Notes: a model not told the origin generated them from the letters alone. Positions 1 through 7,530 are shown, counted from the first letter of the stretch. The stretch: DNA of 27,004 nucleotides from Kingella sp. (in: b-proteobacteria) (GCF_030527935.1 NZ_JAUMZV010000030.1:1-27004), one strand, 5' to 3'. Numbers and translations are program-made.

Positions 1-51
1 AGGGGAAATTCTAACTTAATGTGAATTTCCTGAGTTATCTAGGACAGCCCC
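1..51. mobile_element. Possible end of an IS1016/IS1595-type insertion sequence
   Basis: Read on the minus strand from position 51, the sequence begins GGGGCTGTCCTAGATAACT, which from memory resembles the terminal inverted repeats of IS1016-like (IS1595 family) elements common in Neisseriaceae and Pasteurellaceae. The transposase would lie left of the window, so only one end is visible and the duplication of the target cannot be tested. The end lies three bases after the ilvH stop codon. Alternative: an unrelated intergenic repeat. Confidence 0.35.
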
Positions 52-54
52 AAA

Positions 55-546
55 TCAAATTTTCAAAATACGCTCACCGCGACCAATCCCAGCCGCGCCT
101 GTGCGCACGGTTTCCAAAATGGAATTTTGCGGTAAATTAGCCAGCAGGCTGTCTAATTTATCGCTTGGACCTGTTACTTCAACCGTGTAGGTTTTATCTG
201 TAACATCAATAATTTGCCCGCGATAAATGGTTGCCAAGCGCAAAACTTCATCGCGCTCTTTGCCTGTGGCGCGCACTTTAACCAGCATCAATTCGCGCTC
301 GTTGTGTTGCCCTTCGTTCAAATCCACCACTTTAACCACTTCAACTAACTTGTTGAGTTGTTTGGTGATTTGCTCAATCACGCCATCGCTGCCGTGGGTA
401 ACAATGGTCATGCGCGAAAGCGTGGGGTCTTCGGTGGGTGCAACCGACAAAGAATCAATGTTGTAATTGCGTGCCGAAAACAAGCCCACCACGCGGCTCA
501 GTGCGCCAGATTCGTTTTCCAGCAAAACAGACAAAATATGTCGCAT
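55..546 (-). CDS. ilvH: Acetolactate synthase small (regulatory) subunit
   Basis: The 163-residue product is the regulatory subunit of acetolactate (acetohydroxyacid) synthase, which makes the first committed step of valine, leucine and isoleucine synthesis in the cytoplasm. The N-terminus MRHILSVLLENESGALSRV is the ACT domain that binds valine in this family; a second half (residues about 80-160) is the usual C-terminal domain. A longer open frame extends upstream to 675, but that part overlaps ilvI and the start at 546 has a good ribosome binding site (AAAGGAAC). The gene starts 13 bases after the ilvI stop, so the two are one operon and are made together. The stop codon is almost touched by an IS-like end, so the natural downstream context (in Neisseria, ilvC is nearby) may have been displaced. 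Confidence 0.95.
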   Translation of the reverse strand: MRHILSVLLENESGALSRVVGLFSARNYNIDSLSVAPTEDPTLSRMTIVTHGSDGVIEQITKQLNKLVEVVKVVDLNEGQHNERELMLVKVRATGKERDEVLRLATIYRGQIIDVTDKTYTVEVTGPSDKLDSLLANLPQNSILETVRTGAAGIGRGERILKI

Positions 547-559
547 TTTTGTTCCTTTC

Positions 560-2281
560 TTATGCCTTAGTTGAACGCATGTGTTGCGGCAAGACCATTT
601 CGTCCAAGCCTTTGCCCGCGCCCACCATTGGGAACACGTTTTGTTTGCGGTCAGTGATAAAGTCCATGAATACAAAGCGGTTTTTTATCGCCATCGCTTC
701 GCGCAATGCGCCTTCTACGTCGGCTGCTTTTTCAATCCGCATGCCCACATGACCATAGGCTTGCACCAGTTTCACAAAATCGGGCTGGCATTCCAAATTG
801 GTTTCGGATTCGCGTTCATCGTAGAACAATTCTTGCCATTGGCGCACCATGCCCAGATAGCCGTTGTTCAGGCACACGGTTTTAATCGGCAGATTGTATT
901 GCGCGCAAGTGCCCAATTCTTGAATGTTCATTTGGATTGAGCCTTCGCCTGTGATGCAGAACACATCTTTATCGGGGTTGGCAAGGTATGCGCCCATAGC
1001 GTAAGGCAAGCCCACGCCCATGGTGCCTGCGCCACCCGAGTTCAGCCATTGGCGCGGGCGTTGGAATGGGTAATACAGCGCGGCAAACATTTGATGCTGT
1101 CCCACATCGGATGTGATGATGGCATCGTTGTGGGTTAATTTTGCCAAGGTTTGAATCACATATTGCGGCAGGATTAAATCGGTTTCAGGCAGCCTTAAAC
1201 ACTCTTGCGCACGCCATTCTTCAATGGTTTTCCACCATTTTTCCAAATGATTGGCGTTGATGGATTCGTTTTGTGCGCGCCACAAGCCCAGCATTTCGGT
1301 TAAAACGTGTTTCACATCGCCCACAATCGGCACATCGGCTTTCACACGTTTGGAAATGCTGGATGGGTCAATATCAATGTGGATGATTTTTTTCGGTGCT
1401 TCGGCAAATTTCGCGGGCGAACCGACTACGCGGTCGTCAAAACGTGCCCCAATCGCCAGCACCACATCGGCGTTTTGCATGGCAAGGTTGGCTTCGTAAG
1501 TGCCGTGCATCCCGAGCATGCCTAAAAATTGGCGGTCATCGGAAGGATACGCGCCCAAGCCCATCAGCGTGCCTGTGCAAGGTAGGCCTGTGGTGCGGAT
1601 TAAATCGGTTAATTCTGGGGAAGCATTGCCCAACACCGCGCCACCACCAAAGTAAACCAAGGGGCGTTTTGCCGCAGACAAAAGCTGAACTGCTTTTTTA
1701 ATTTGCCCCACATGACCCTGAACAACAGGCTGATAGGAGCGAATCAGCAAATCTTCTTGTGGATAGCTGTATTTTGCCGTGGCTTGGGTAACATCTTTGG
1801 CAACGTCAATCACCACAGGGCCGGGGCGACCCGATTTGGCGATTTGGAATGCTTTTTTAATGGTTACAGCCAAGTCTTCAATGTTGGTAACCAAGAAATT
1901 GTGTTTCACGCATGGGCGAGAAATGCCAATCATATCAATTTCTTGGAACGCATCTGTGCCAATTGCACCTGATGGTACTTGCCCAGAAATCACCACCAAA
2001 GGAATGGAATCGCTGTAAGCAGTAGCAATGCCTGTGATGGCGTTGGTTGCCCCCGGCCCTGATGTAACCAAGGCTACGCCTACTTTGCCGCTGGAACGAG
2101 AATAAGCATCTGCCGCATGAACGGCGGCTTGCTCGTGCCGCGTTAAAATGTGTTTGAATTTTTTGAGTTGGAAAATAGCATCGTAAATTTCCAATACTGC
2201 GCCACCGGGATAACCGAAAACATACTCAACATTTTCTGCGTGAAGACTTTGCACGATAATTTGTGCGCCTGATAATTGCAT
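560..2281 (-). CDS. ilvI: Acetolactate synthase large (catalytic) subunit
   Basis: The 573-residue enzyme joins two pyruvates, or pyruvate and 2-oxobutyrate, using thiamine diphosphate, FAD and magnesium. Visible signatures are the N-terminal pyrimidine-binding domain (GYPGGAVLEIYDA, with the catalytic Glu in TRHEQAAVHAADAY), the FAD-binding middle, and the C-terminal thiamine diphosphate motif starting at GEGSIQMN and ending with NNGYLGMVRQWQ. The GEGS form rather than GDGS also occurs, from memory, in Neisseria homologues. I chose the start at 2281 (MQLSGAQIIVQSL) over an in-frame ATG 12 codons upstream because it matches family starts and has AGAGG five bases before it. Length and domains are complete. 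It is the first gene of the ilvI-ilvH operon; the symbol ilvB is also used. Confidence 0.96.
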   Translation of the reverse strand: MQLSGAQIIVQSLHAENVEYVFGYPGGAVLEIYDAIFQLKKFKHILTRHEQAAVHAADAYSRSSGKVGVALVTSGPGATNAITGIATAYSDSIPLVVISGQVPSGAIGTDAFQEIDMIGISRPCVKHNFLVTNIEDLAVTIKKAFQIAKSGRPGPVVIDVAKDVTQATAKYSYPQEDLLIRSYQPVVQGHVGQIKKAVQLLSAAKRPLVYFGGGAVLGNASPELTDLIRTTGLPCTGTLMGLGAYPSDDRQFLGMLGMHGTYEANLAMQNADVVLAIGARFDDRVVGSPAKFAEAPKKIIHIDIDPSSISKRVKADVPIVGDVKHVLTEMLGLWRAQNESINANHLEKWWKTIEEWRAQECLRLPETDLILPQYVIQTLAKLTHNDAIITSDVGQHQMFAALYYPFQRPRQWLNSGGAGTMGVGLPYAMGAYLANPDKDVFCITGEGSIQMNIQELGTCAQYNLPIKTVCLNNGYLGMVRQWQELFYDERESETNLECQPDFVKLVQAYGHVGMRIEKAADVEGALREAMAIKNRFVFMDFITDRKQNVFPMVGAGKGLDEMVLPQHMRSTKA

Positions 2282-2456
2282 GACAACCTCTTGTATTCTG
2301 CGTAACTTTGATTGCAAATGGATAAGTTTGCCGATGCACCTGTAATGCGGTTAAGCGAGACAGCGATTTAGGGTACGCGCACACGCTCAACATAACAACG
2401 CTTATTTATTGGTTCAATCTGGTTAAACGCTGGGTTTGTGGAGAAAGGGAAGCATC

Positions 2457-2485
2457 AAGATAACCGAAAGATTTAACAAAAACAA
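2457..2485 (-). promoter_or_regulatory. Candidate promoter of ilvI-ilvH
   Basis: On the minus strand TTGTTT (2480-2485) and TATCTT (2457-2462) are separated by exactly 17 bases. The match to consensus is 3/6 and 4/6, so this is a modest candidate. It would give a leader of about 170 bases before ilvI. Confidence 0.3.
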
Positions 2486-2641
2486 GCGGTATGTAAAAAA
2501 AAATTATCTCTGTTAAATAACGGACAATATAATTATAAAAATGCGTTAAAGTGACAATTTTGGAAATTTAATTGCGTAAATAAGCAAAACAAAAATTTTT
2601 AAATCTATTTATTTCTCCAAGATGGCTAACCTGCATTAAAA

Positions 2642-2669
2642 TTGCTTGATTGGGTTTACAAACTATTAT
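2642..2669 (+). promoter_or_regulatory. Candidate promoter of the prepilin-comP pair
   Basis: TTGCTT (2642-2647) and TATTAT (2664-2669, one mismatch to TATAAT) are 16 bases apart. Transcription would start about 20 bases before the prepilin ATG at 2695. Confidence 0.4.
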
Positions 2670-2694
2670 TTTAAATTTGAAAGATTGGAAAAAA

Positions 2695-3240
2695 ATGAAA
2701 CTGTCTCCACAACAAAAAGGTTTTACGTTGATTGAATTGCTGGTTGCCATTGCGATTATAGCGATTTTGGCTGCTTTATCTTACCCCTCTTTCTTATCCT
2801 TCATTCGCCGTGCGCGCTTGGACAATGCACGCGCCATGATGTCGGATACCGCGCTGGCAATGGAGCGACACTATGGGCGTTATCGGACTTTCTGCAAAGA
2901 AGGCACAGATTGCACTCCGCCTGATATTGCTTTTGTTTCTAAGAATGATACGCCGCCCGCGCCAAGTGCCACGGGGATTGTGGTTACGCTGGATAACGAT
3001 AATTACAATTTCTCATTGGTTAAAGCGAATACCAATAATTTTATTTTGAAAGGCGAGCCTAAATCTGGTTTGTATTCAGCGGATGTTTTAGCAGCTAATC
3101 AGTTGATTTTGTTCTACGATTCTTCTGTTCCTGCTTTCATACGTTGCACCGGTGGTGGCGCAGACCTGTATGAAACTTCTGCTAAATCAGCCGACCCAAC
3201 TGCTTTGCCTGATGCGGTAGGCTGCGAAGTGATGCAATAA
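2695..3240 (+). CDS. Type IV prepilin-like protein (minor pilin)
   Basis: The 181-residue product has a class III signal sequence: a short basic leader (MKLSPQQKG), cleavage expected between Gly9 and Phe10, Glu14 at the +5 position, and a hydrophobic helix of about 22 residues beginning FTLIELLVAIAIIAILAAL. This marks a pilin or pseudopilin processed by prepilin peptidase PilD and assembled through the inner-membrane type IV pilus machine. Cys67, Cys73, Cys151 and Cys177 could form disulfides in the globular head. I do not recognise which minor pilin it is; the head differs from ComP and is longer. An in-frame ATG at 2650 is rejected because the leader peptide would not fit. The stop codon is followed directly by the comP ATG, so the two are surely co-translated and may work together in DNA uptake. 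Confidence 0.85.
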   Translation: MKLSPQQKGFTLIELLVAIAIIAILAALSYPSFLSFIRRARLDNARAMMSDTALAMERHYGRYRTFCKEGTDCTPPDIAFVSKNDTPPAPSATGIVVTLDNDNYNFSLVKANTNNFILKGEPKSGLYSADVLAANQLILFYDSSVPAFIRCTGGGADLYETSAKSADPTALPDAVGCEVMQ

Positions 3241-3696
3241 ATGAAAAACAAAGGCTTTACTTTGGTTGAATTGTTGGTTGCGATAGCCATCATCGCCGTT
3301 TTGGCGGTGGTGGCTTATCCGCTTTATAACAATTATGTGAAAAAGGCGCGGTTGAGCGAAGCGCATCAGGCGTTGATGGATAATGCGCAGGCGTTGGAGC
3401 GGCATTATGCGAATCATGGCAACTTTAAAAAAAACAGCACGCAATGGCTGGATTTGCCGATTACGCAAACGCCTTATTTTTGCATCCGAATGCTGGGCAA
3501 TCCGCGTGGCACGGAAAACGAAGCGGCGTATAGCATGAAGGCGGTGGCGTTTGATAAAAACAACGAAGCGCGGGTGTTGATTCATTCGCATGATGGCACT
3601 TCGCTGGTGTGCGAAAGCAGCGCAACAACGTGCGATGAAACGCCTTTTTTTAACAATTCTATGCGGGTGGATTCGGATTGTCGTCCGTATCCTTGA
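3241..3696 (+). CDS. comP: ComP, minor pilin and DNA uptake sequence receptor
   Basis: The 151-residue product has the prepilin leader MKNKG with cleavage before Phe6, Glu10, and a hydrophobic helix starting FTLVELLVAIAIIAV. The head closely follows Neisseria ComP as I remember it: NSTQWLDLPI, then YFCIR, then SMKAVAFDK, then LVCESSATTCDE and a C-terminal DCRPYP. Four cysteines (81, 124, 131, 147) sit where ComP has its two disulfides. In Neisseria, ComP is a low-abundance pilin that binds the DNA uptake sequence through a positively charged face and the loops held by those disulfides, giving selective natural transformation. Its presence among dozens of AGGCAGCCTGAA sites fits. The start codon directly follows the stop of the upstream prepilin gene with no clear ribosome binding site, so translation is probably coupled. 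Confidence 0.88.
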   Translation: MKNKGFTLVELLVAIAIIAVLAVVAYPLYNNYVKKARLSEAHQALMDNAQALERHYANHGNFKKNSTQWLDLPITQTPYFCIRMLGNPRGTENEAAYSMKAVAFDKNNEARVLIHSHDGTSLVCESSATTCDETPFFNNSMRVDSDCRPYP

Positions 3697-3716
3697 TTGA
3701 GCAGTGAGCAACATAA

Positions 3717-3762
3717 TAGGCAGCCTGAAAACGTATTTGGCGTTTTCAGGCTGCCTTTTTGT
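3717..3762. terminator. Uptake-sequence inverted pair acting as bidirectional terminator
   Basis: AGGCAGCCTGAAAACG (3718-3733) and its exact complement (3741-3756) flank a 7-base loop and are followed by a T run. It lies between the convergent ends of comP and anmK and can end both transcripts; the run of T is best for the plus strand. Confidence 0.85.
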
Positions 3763-3773
3763 TTACGCTGCGA

Positions 3774-4877
3774 TTAGGCGTAATAGCCTGCGCCGAGAAT
3801 AAGCGGTTTGCGCGCGCCTGTGGCGTGGTGGGGATTGGATGGGGTTTGTTTTATCCAGCAGGCGGCAAGCCATGCGAAGGCGGCGGCTTCTACCCATTGG
3901 GGGTTTAGGTTAAGCGCGTCGGTGCTGTGTAGGGCGATGCGGTGGGGGGTGAATAGGCTGGCAAGCGTGTGCATCAGGGTGGTGTTTTGGATGCCGCCGC
4001 CGCAGATGTAGATGTGGCGGGTGTTGGTGGCAGCCTGAAAAATGGCTTCGGCGATGGTTTCGGCGGTGAATTGGACTAGGGTGCGTTGCACGTCAAAAGG
4101 GGATTCGTTGCTGTGTAGCTGGTTTTGTAGCCATGCGAGTGAAAAGAGTTCGCGCCCTGTGCTTTTGGGGGGCGGCAGCCTGAAATAGGGGTGGGCTTTC
4201 AGGCTGCCTAATAGGCGGGGCAACACGGTGCCTTGCGCGGCTTTTGCGCCGTTGGCATCGTAGGGTTGTTGCCAGATGTATTGTGTCCATGCGTCCAGCA
4301 GCATATTGCCTGCGCCTGTGTCAAAGCCGATGGGTGGCTGCTGGGGAGTAAGCACGCTGATGTTGGCGATGCCGCCGATGTTGAGCACGACGCGGGTTTC
4401 GTTGGGGTGGGCAAACAGGGCTTGATGAAACGCGGGGACAAGCGGTGCGCCTTGCCCGCCTGCGGCTAGGTCGCGGCTGCGGAAGTCGCCAATGGTAAAG
4501 ATGCCTGTGCGCTCGGCGAGCAGGGGGAGATTGACCAACTGGATGCTGTATTGATGCTCGGGGGCGTGGCGGATGGTTTGCCCGTGGCAGCCGATGGCGG
4601 TGATGTTTTCAGGCTGCATTTGGCTTTGGGCGAGCAGTTGCTGGATGGTTTGGGCGTAGATTTGGCTAAGCTGTTGGGCAAGTATTTGGCTGCGGTGCAG
4701 TTCGTTTTCGCCGATGTTTTGCAGGGCGAGCAGTTCGGTTTTCAGGCTGCTGGGGTAGGGGGTAAAGCTGTGGGCGATGGCGCGTTGCCATTGCGTGCCT
4801 TGCATGGCGATGAGCACGGCATCTGCGCCGTCCATGCTGGTGCCTGACATGATGCCGATGTAGTGTTGGGTGGGCAT
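3774..4877 (-). CDS. anmK: Anhydro-N-acetylmuramic acid kinase
   Basis: The 367-residue enzyme opens and phosphorylates 1,6-anhydro-MurNAc released from peptidoglycan, giving MurNAc-6-phosphate for wall recycling in the cytoplasm. Family signatures are in order: GIMSGTSMDGADAV (residues 8-21, ATP binding), GCHGQTIRH (96-104), DFRSRDLAAGGQGAPLVP (131-148, carrying the catalytic Asp), NIGGIANIS (166-174), GFDTGAGNMLLDAW (184-197) and GGGIQN near the C-terminus. Length is typical. The ATG at 4877 has AAGGAT seven bases before it. The gene contains several uptake-sequence cores, some in frame. It stands alone, convergent with comP; upstream lies the first inverted-repeat element. Confidence 0.96.
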   Translation of the reverse strand: MPTQHYIGIMSGTSMDGADAVLIAMQGTQWQRAIAHSFTPYPSSLKTELLALQNIGENELHRSQILAQQLSQIYAQTIQQLLAQSQMQPENITAIGCHGQTIRHAPEHQYSIQLVNLPLLAERTGIFTIGDFRSRDLAAGGQGAPLVPAFHQALFAHPNETRVVLNIGGIANISVLTPQQPPIGFDTGAGNMLLDAWTQYIWQQPYDANGAKAAQGTVLPRLLGSLKAHPYFRLPPPKSTGRELFSLAWLQNQLHSNESPFDVQRTLVQFTAETIAEAIFQAATNTRHIYICGGGIQNTTLMHTLASLFTPHRIALHSTDALNLNPQWVEAAAFAWLAACWIKQTPSNPHHATGARKPLILGAGYYA

Positions 4878-4939
4878 GGGGGTTATCCTTGGGGCAATTT
4901 AAGACGATAGGCGATACATAGTTTTCAGGCTGCCTTTTT

Positions 4940-5102
4940 AGAACCTGCATTCACTCTTCGCATAGGTAGATTTTATGACATAAAAGCGCGGATACAAGGC
5001 AAAAAGCACAGCAAGGTTGGACACCTTGCGCGCATTTTTAACGCAGTAGCCGCGTTTTTTAGGGCATAAAATCTACCTATGCGAAGAGTGAATGCAGGTT
5101 CT
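4940..5102. mobile_element. MITE-like inverted-repeat element, copy 1
   Basis: This 163-base element starts AGAACCTGCATTCACTC and ends with the exact complement; the inverted arms are 37 bases and perfect (4941-4977 and 5065-5101). The interior carries GATACAAGGCAAAAAGC and a second small hairpin CAAGGTTGGACACCTTG. It encodes no protein. A diverged second copy lies at 14885-15046, so this is a dispersed family, probably a non-autonomous element moved by a transposase elsewhere. It is not the Correia element, whose ends are different. A clear target duplication cannot be assigned; the flanks are T-rich (TTTTT before, TAAAT after). It sits between the 3' end of dedA and the 5' end of anmK and would be transcribed with dedA read-through. 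Confidence 0.8.
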
Positions 5103-5127
5103 TAAATATAAGGCAGCCTGAAAACGG

Positions 5128-5841
5128 TTATTTGCTGTGTTGTTGGGTTTGCTGTTGCGCGGATGGTTGCGCTTGCTGCTGTTTGGCTTCGCGGGCAAGG
5201 CGGCGTTGGCGACGTTTTTCCAATAACGCATCGCGGCGGGCGATTAAGCCTTGGCGGCGGTGGTAAAGATGGTAGCCCGCCCATGCTGCGCCGATGGCGC
5301 ACACGATGTATAAGCCGTATTGAAATTGGTGGACTTGCTTCATCAGCCAGTCTTTGTTTTCCGCGCCGAAGTGCCCCAAATACACCCAAAGCGGCACGGT
5401 TAAGATGGCGGCCAGCCCATCCATCATCAGCCAGCGCATAAAGGAAACTTTGCCGCTCATGCCCGCCACCAGAAACATCGGGCTGCGCAAACCCGGTAAA
5501 AAGCGGGCAACAAACATCACGCGGTTGCCGTATTGGTCAAATTTTTGGCGGATAAGCGCGTAGCGTTTGGGGTTGAGCATTTTGGAGACGGGGCGGAATT
5601 TAAGAATTTGGTTGCCATAATGCCTGCCGAGCAAAAACATAATGCCATCGCCCACCAACACGCCCAGCACGCCTGTAACCGCCATAATATGCACGTTTTG
5701 GTAGCCCAAGCCTGAAATCACGCCGCCTGCAACCAGCGTAATGTCTTCGGGGATGGGAATGCCAAAGCCGCACAGTATCAGGATGAAGAACACGGCAACG
5801 TAGCCAAATTGGATGAAAAATTGTTCTAAAAAGACGAGCAT
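5128..5841 (-). CDS. DedA family (VTT domain) inner-membrane protein
   Basis: The 237-residue product is a DedA/SNARE-associated membrane protein. The N-terminal half has the characteristic re-entrant region with GFGIPIPEDITLVAGG and the later VARFLPGLRSPMFLVAG, where the conserved Arg of DedA proteins lies in FLPGLR. About five to six hydrophobic segments follow. DedA proteins take part in membrane lipid (undecaprenyl phosphate or phospholipid) translocation and proton-motive-force maintenance; which substrate this one handles cannot be read from sequence. The C-terminus (about residue 190 on) is a basic then Gln-rich low-complexity tail (KQQQAQPSAQQQTQQHSK), which is unusual for the family. 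The ribosome binding site is weak. No operon partner is visible. Confidence 0.9.
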   Translation of the reverse strand: MLVFLEQFFIQFGYVAVFFILILCGFGIPIPEDITLVAGGVISGLGYQNVHIMAVTGVLGVLVGDGIMFLLGRHYGNQILKFRPVSKMLNPKRYALIRQKFDQYGNRVMFVARFLPGLRSPMFLVAGMSGKVSFMRWLMMDGLAAILTVPLWVYLGHFGAENKDWLMKQVHQFQYGLYIVCAIGAAWAGYHLYHRRQGLIARRDALLEKRRQRRLAREAKQQQAQPSAQQQTQQHSK

Positions 5842-5998
5842 GGTGGTTTGCTTTATTGTGGGTTAGGAGATAGGCAGCCTGAAAATGGCGTAAATGGCAT
5901 AGGCAGCCTGAAAAGCAGAGTAGGGGCGTTATCGCTGTATCGCTGTTTATAGATTTTCAGGCTGCCTTAGTTTTGCAGCATGGGGTTTATAGCATGGA

Positions 5999-7333
5999 TT
6001 ACGGTTGCGATTGGATGGATTGGGCAATCCGCTGGGCGCATTGTTCGGCAATCATCGCATTATCGGTTTCCACCATCACGCGCACCACAGGTTCTGTGCC
6101 CGATGCGCGCAACACGATGCGCCCGCGCTCGCCCAGCTCTTGCTCGGCTTGCGCCAACGCCGCTTGCGACGCGCTTTGCCAGTCTTGTCCTTTTTCAATG
6201 CGCACGTTAATCATGGTTTGCGGATAGGGCTGCCAATCTACGGCAGTTTTTAAATCTTGCCCCAATTCGCGCAGCGCGGCGAGCACTTGCAAGGCGGAAA
6301 TGGTGGCATCGCCCGTGTTGTGTTTGTCTAGGCACACGATGTGCCCCGATGCTTCGCCGCCGATGAGCCAACCGCGCTCGTGTAGCTGTTCCAGCACATA
6401 GCGGTCGCCCACTTTGGCGCGAGCAAAGGCAATGCCTCGCGTGGCAAGGGCTTTTTCCATGCCCAAATTGCTCATCACCGTGCCCACCACGCCGCCAAAA
6501 TCCAAGCCTTGCGCAGCGCGGGCTTTGGCGATGACGTAAATCAGCTTGTCGCCGTCATACACCACGCCGTTTTTGTCCACCATCATCAGGCGGTCGCCGT
6601 CGCCATCCAGCGCGATGCCGTAGTCCGCATCGTTTTGCAACACCGCAGCTTGCAGCGTTTTGGTGTAGGTTGCGCCCACTTTGTTGTTGATGTTGTAGCC
6701 ATTGGGTTCATCGCCAATGCTGATGACTTCCGCGCCCAGCTCATGAAACACTTTGGGCGCGGTGTGGTAGCCCGCGCCGTTGGCGGTGTCCACCACCATT
6801 TTTAAGCCGTATAAATCCAAATGGCTGGGGAAGGTGGATTTGCAAAATTCAATGTAGCGGTCTGCTGCGCCTTCAATGCGGCGGGCGCGCCCAAGCTGGC
6901 TGCTGGGCAGCGTGTGCAGGTCTTTTTCTAACTCGGCTTCCACGGCTAATTCCATGTCATCGCTCAGTTTTACGCCGCCTTCGGCAAAGAATTTGATGCC
7001 GTTGTCGCTGTAAACATTGTGCGAAGCGGAAATCATCACACCACCGTCTAGCCGCAGGGCGCGGGTTAAATAGGCGATGGCGGGCGTGGGCAGTGGCCCT
7101 GTTTGCACCACGTTTACGCCCGCAGCGGTGAAGCCTGCCACCAGCGCGGTTTCCAGCATATAGCCCGAAATGCGCGTGTCTTTGCCGATGATGACGGTGG
7201 GTTTATGCCCCGCATCGTGTTTTACCAATGCGCTGCCAAATGCGCTGCCCAGTTTGAGCACAAAATCGGGGGTAATGGGAAACTGCCCGACTTCGCCGCG
7301 AATGCCGTCGGTGCCAAAATATTTTCTTGCCAT
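5999..7333 (-). CDS. glmM: Phosphoglucosamine mutase
   Basis: The 444-residue enzyme converts glucosamine-6-phosphate to glucosamine-1-phosphate, feeding UDP-GlcNAc for peptidoglycan and lipopolysaccharide. It starts MARKYFGTDGIRGEVGQF, has the phosphoserine loop MISASHNVYSDNG (Ser104 is the phosphorylated residue), the magnesium site ALDGDGDRLMMVD, the sugar-binding EASGHIV and the phosphate-binding RASGTEPVVRV at the end. Length is that of family members. An in-frame ATG at 7372 would add 13 residues encoded largely by an uptake sequence (PRQPENS), so I take 7333. The gene is divergent from pyrB; its leader contains an inverted uptake-sequence pair (7351-7391). Confidence 0.96.
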   Translation of the reverse strand: MARKYFGTDGIRGEVGQFPITPDFVLKLGSAFGSALVKHDAGHKPTVIIGKDTRISGYMLETALVAGFTAAGVNVVQTGPLPTPAIAYLTRALRLDGGVMISASHNVYSDNGIKFFAEGGVKLSDDMELAVEAELEKDLHTLPSSQLGRARRIEGAADRYIEFCKSTFPSHLDLYGLKMVVDTANGAGYHTAPKVFHELGAEVISIGDEPNGYNINNKVGATYTKTLQAAVLQNDADYGIALDGDGDRLMMVDKNGVVYDGDKLIYVIAKARAAQGLDFGGVVGTVMSNLGMEKALATRGIAFARAKVGDRYVLEQLHERGWLIGGEASGHIVCLDKHNTGDATISALQVLAALRELGQDLKTAVDWQPYPQTMINVRIEKGQDWQSASQAALAQAEQELGERGRIVLRASGTEPVVRVMVETDNAMIAEQCAQRIAQSIQSQP

Positions 7334-7350
7334 GCTGTTTTCGCTTATAG

Positions 7351-7391
7351 AGTTTTCAGGCTGCCTTGGCATATTTGGGCAGCCTGAAAAT
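7351..7391. repeat. Inverted uptake-sequence pair in the glmM leader
   Basis: TTTTCAGGCTGCC (about 7352-7364) and GGCAGCCTGAAAA (about 7378-7390) face each other with a 13-base loop, 18 bases upstream of the glmM ATG. In RNA this forms a 13-bp hairpin close to the start, so it could affect translation or act as a weak terminator in the leader. Its primary role may be only as DNA uptake signals. Confidence 0.6.
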
Positions 7392-7423
7392 AGGTTTGAT
7401 GGGGTTTTTGACGAATATTGGCA

Positions 7424-7442
7424 ATTGTAAAGAATTTACAAT
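7424..7442. promoter_or_regulatory. Perfect palindrome, possible operator between glmM and pyrB
   Basis: ATTGTAAA-GAA-TTTACAAT is an exact 8+3+8 inverted repeat in the divergent promoter region. On the minus strand it includes TACAAT, which could serve as the -10 of glmM, so a bound regulator could control glmM. No known operator is recognised. Confidence 0.4.
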
Positions 7443-7530
7443 CAACACGCTATCAAGAAACTGACATTTTACGGCATTTTGCATTTCAGGCTGCCGCAAT
7501 GTAAAAAAATGTAAGCATGGTGAATAATTC

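Larger units (their letters stand above)
2282..2694. other. Divergent intergenic region between ilvI and the prepilin gene
   Basis: This 413-base AT-rich gap holds promoters for both directions. There is no uptake sequence in it, unlike most gaps of the window. The transcribed leader of ilvI would be about 170 bases. I looked there for a leader peptide rich in Leu, Val or Ile codons and found none; a 10-codon frame (MLPFLHKPSV) starting near 2454 on the minus strand is not convincing. Confidence 0.6.

Noticed and set aside
2282..2456. Branched-chain amino acid leader peptide before ilvI
   Set aside because: No short frame rich in Leu, Val or Ile codons and no terminator hairpin before ilvI were found.
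2568..2750. A 60-residue minus-strand frame upstream of the prepilin gene
   Set aside because: It overlaps the prepilin start and promoter, is AT-rich and has no features of a protein.
4940..5102. Correia repeat enclosed element
   Set aside because: The ends GAACCTG... do not match the known Correia ends, and the interior differs.
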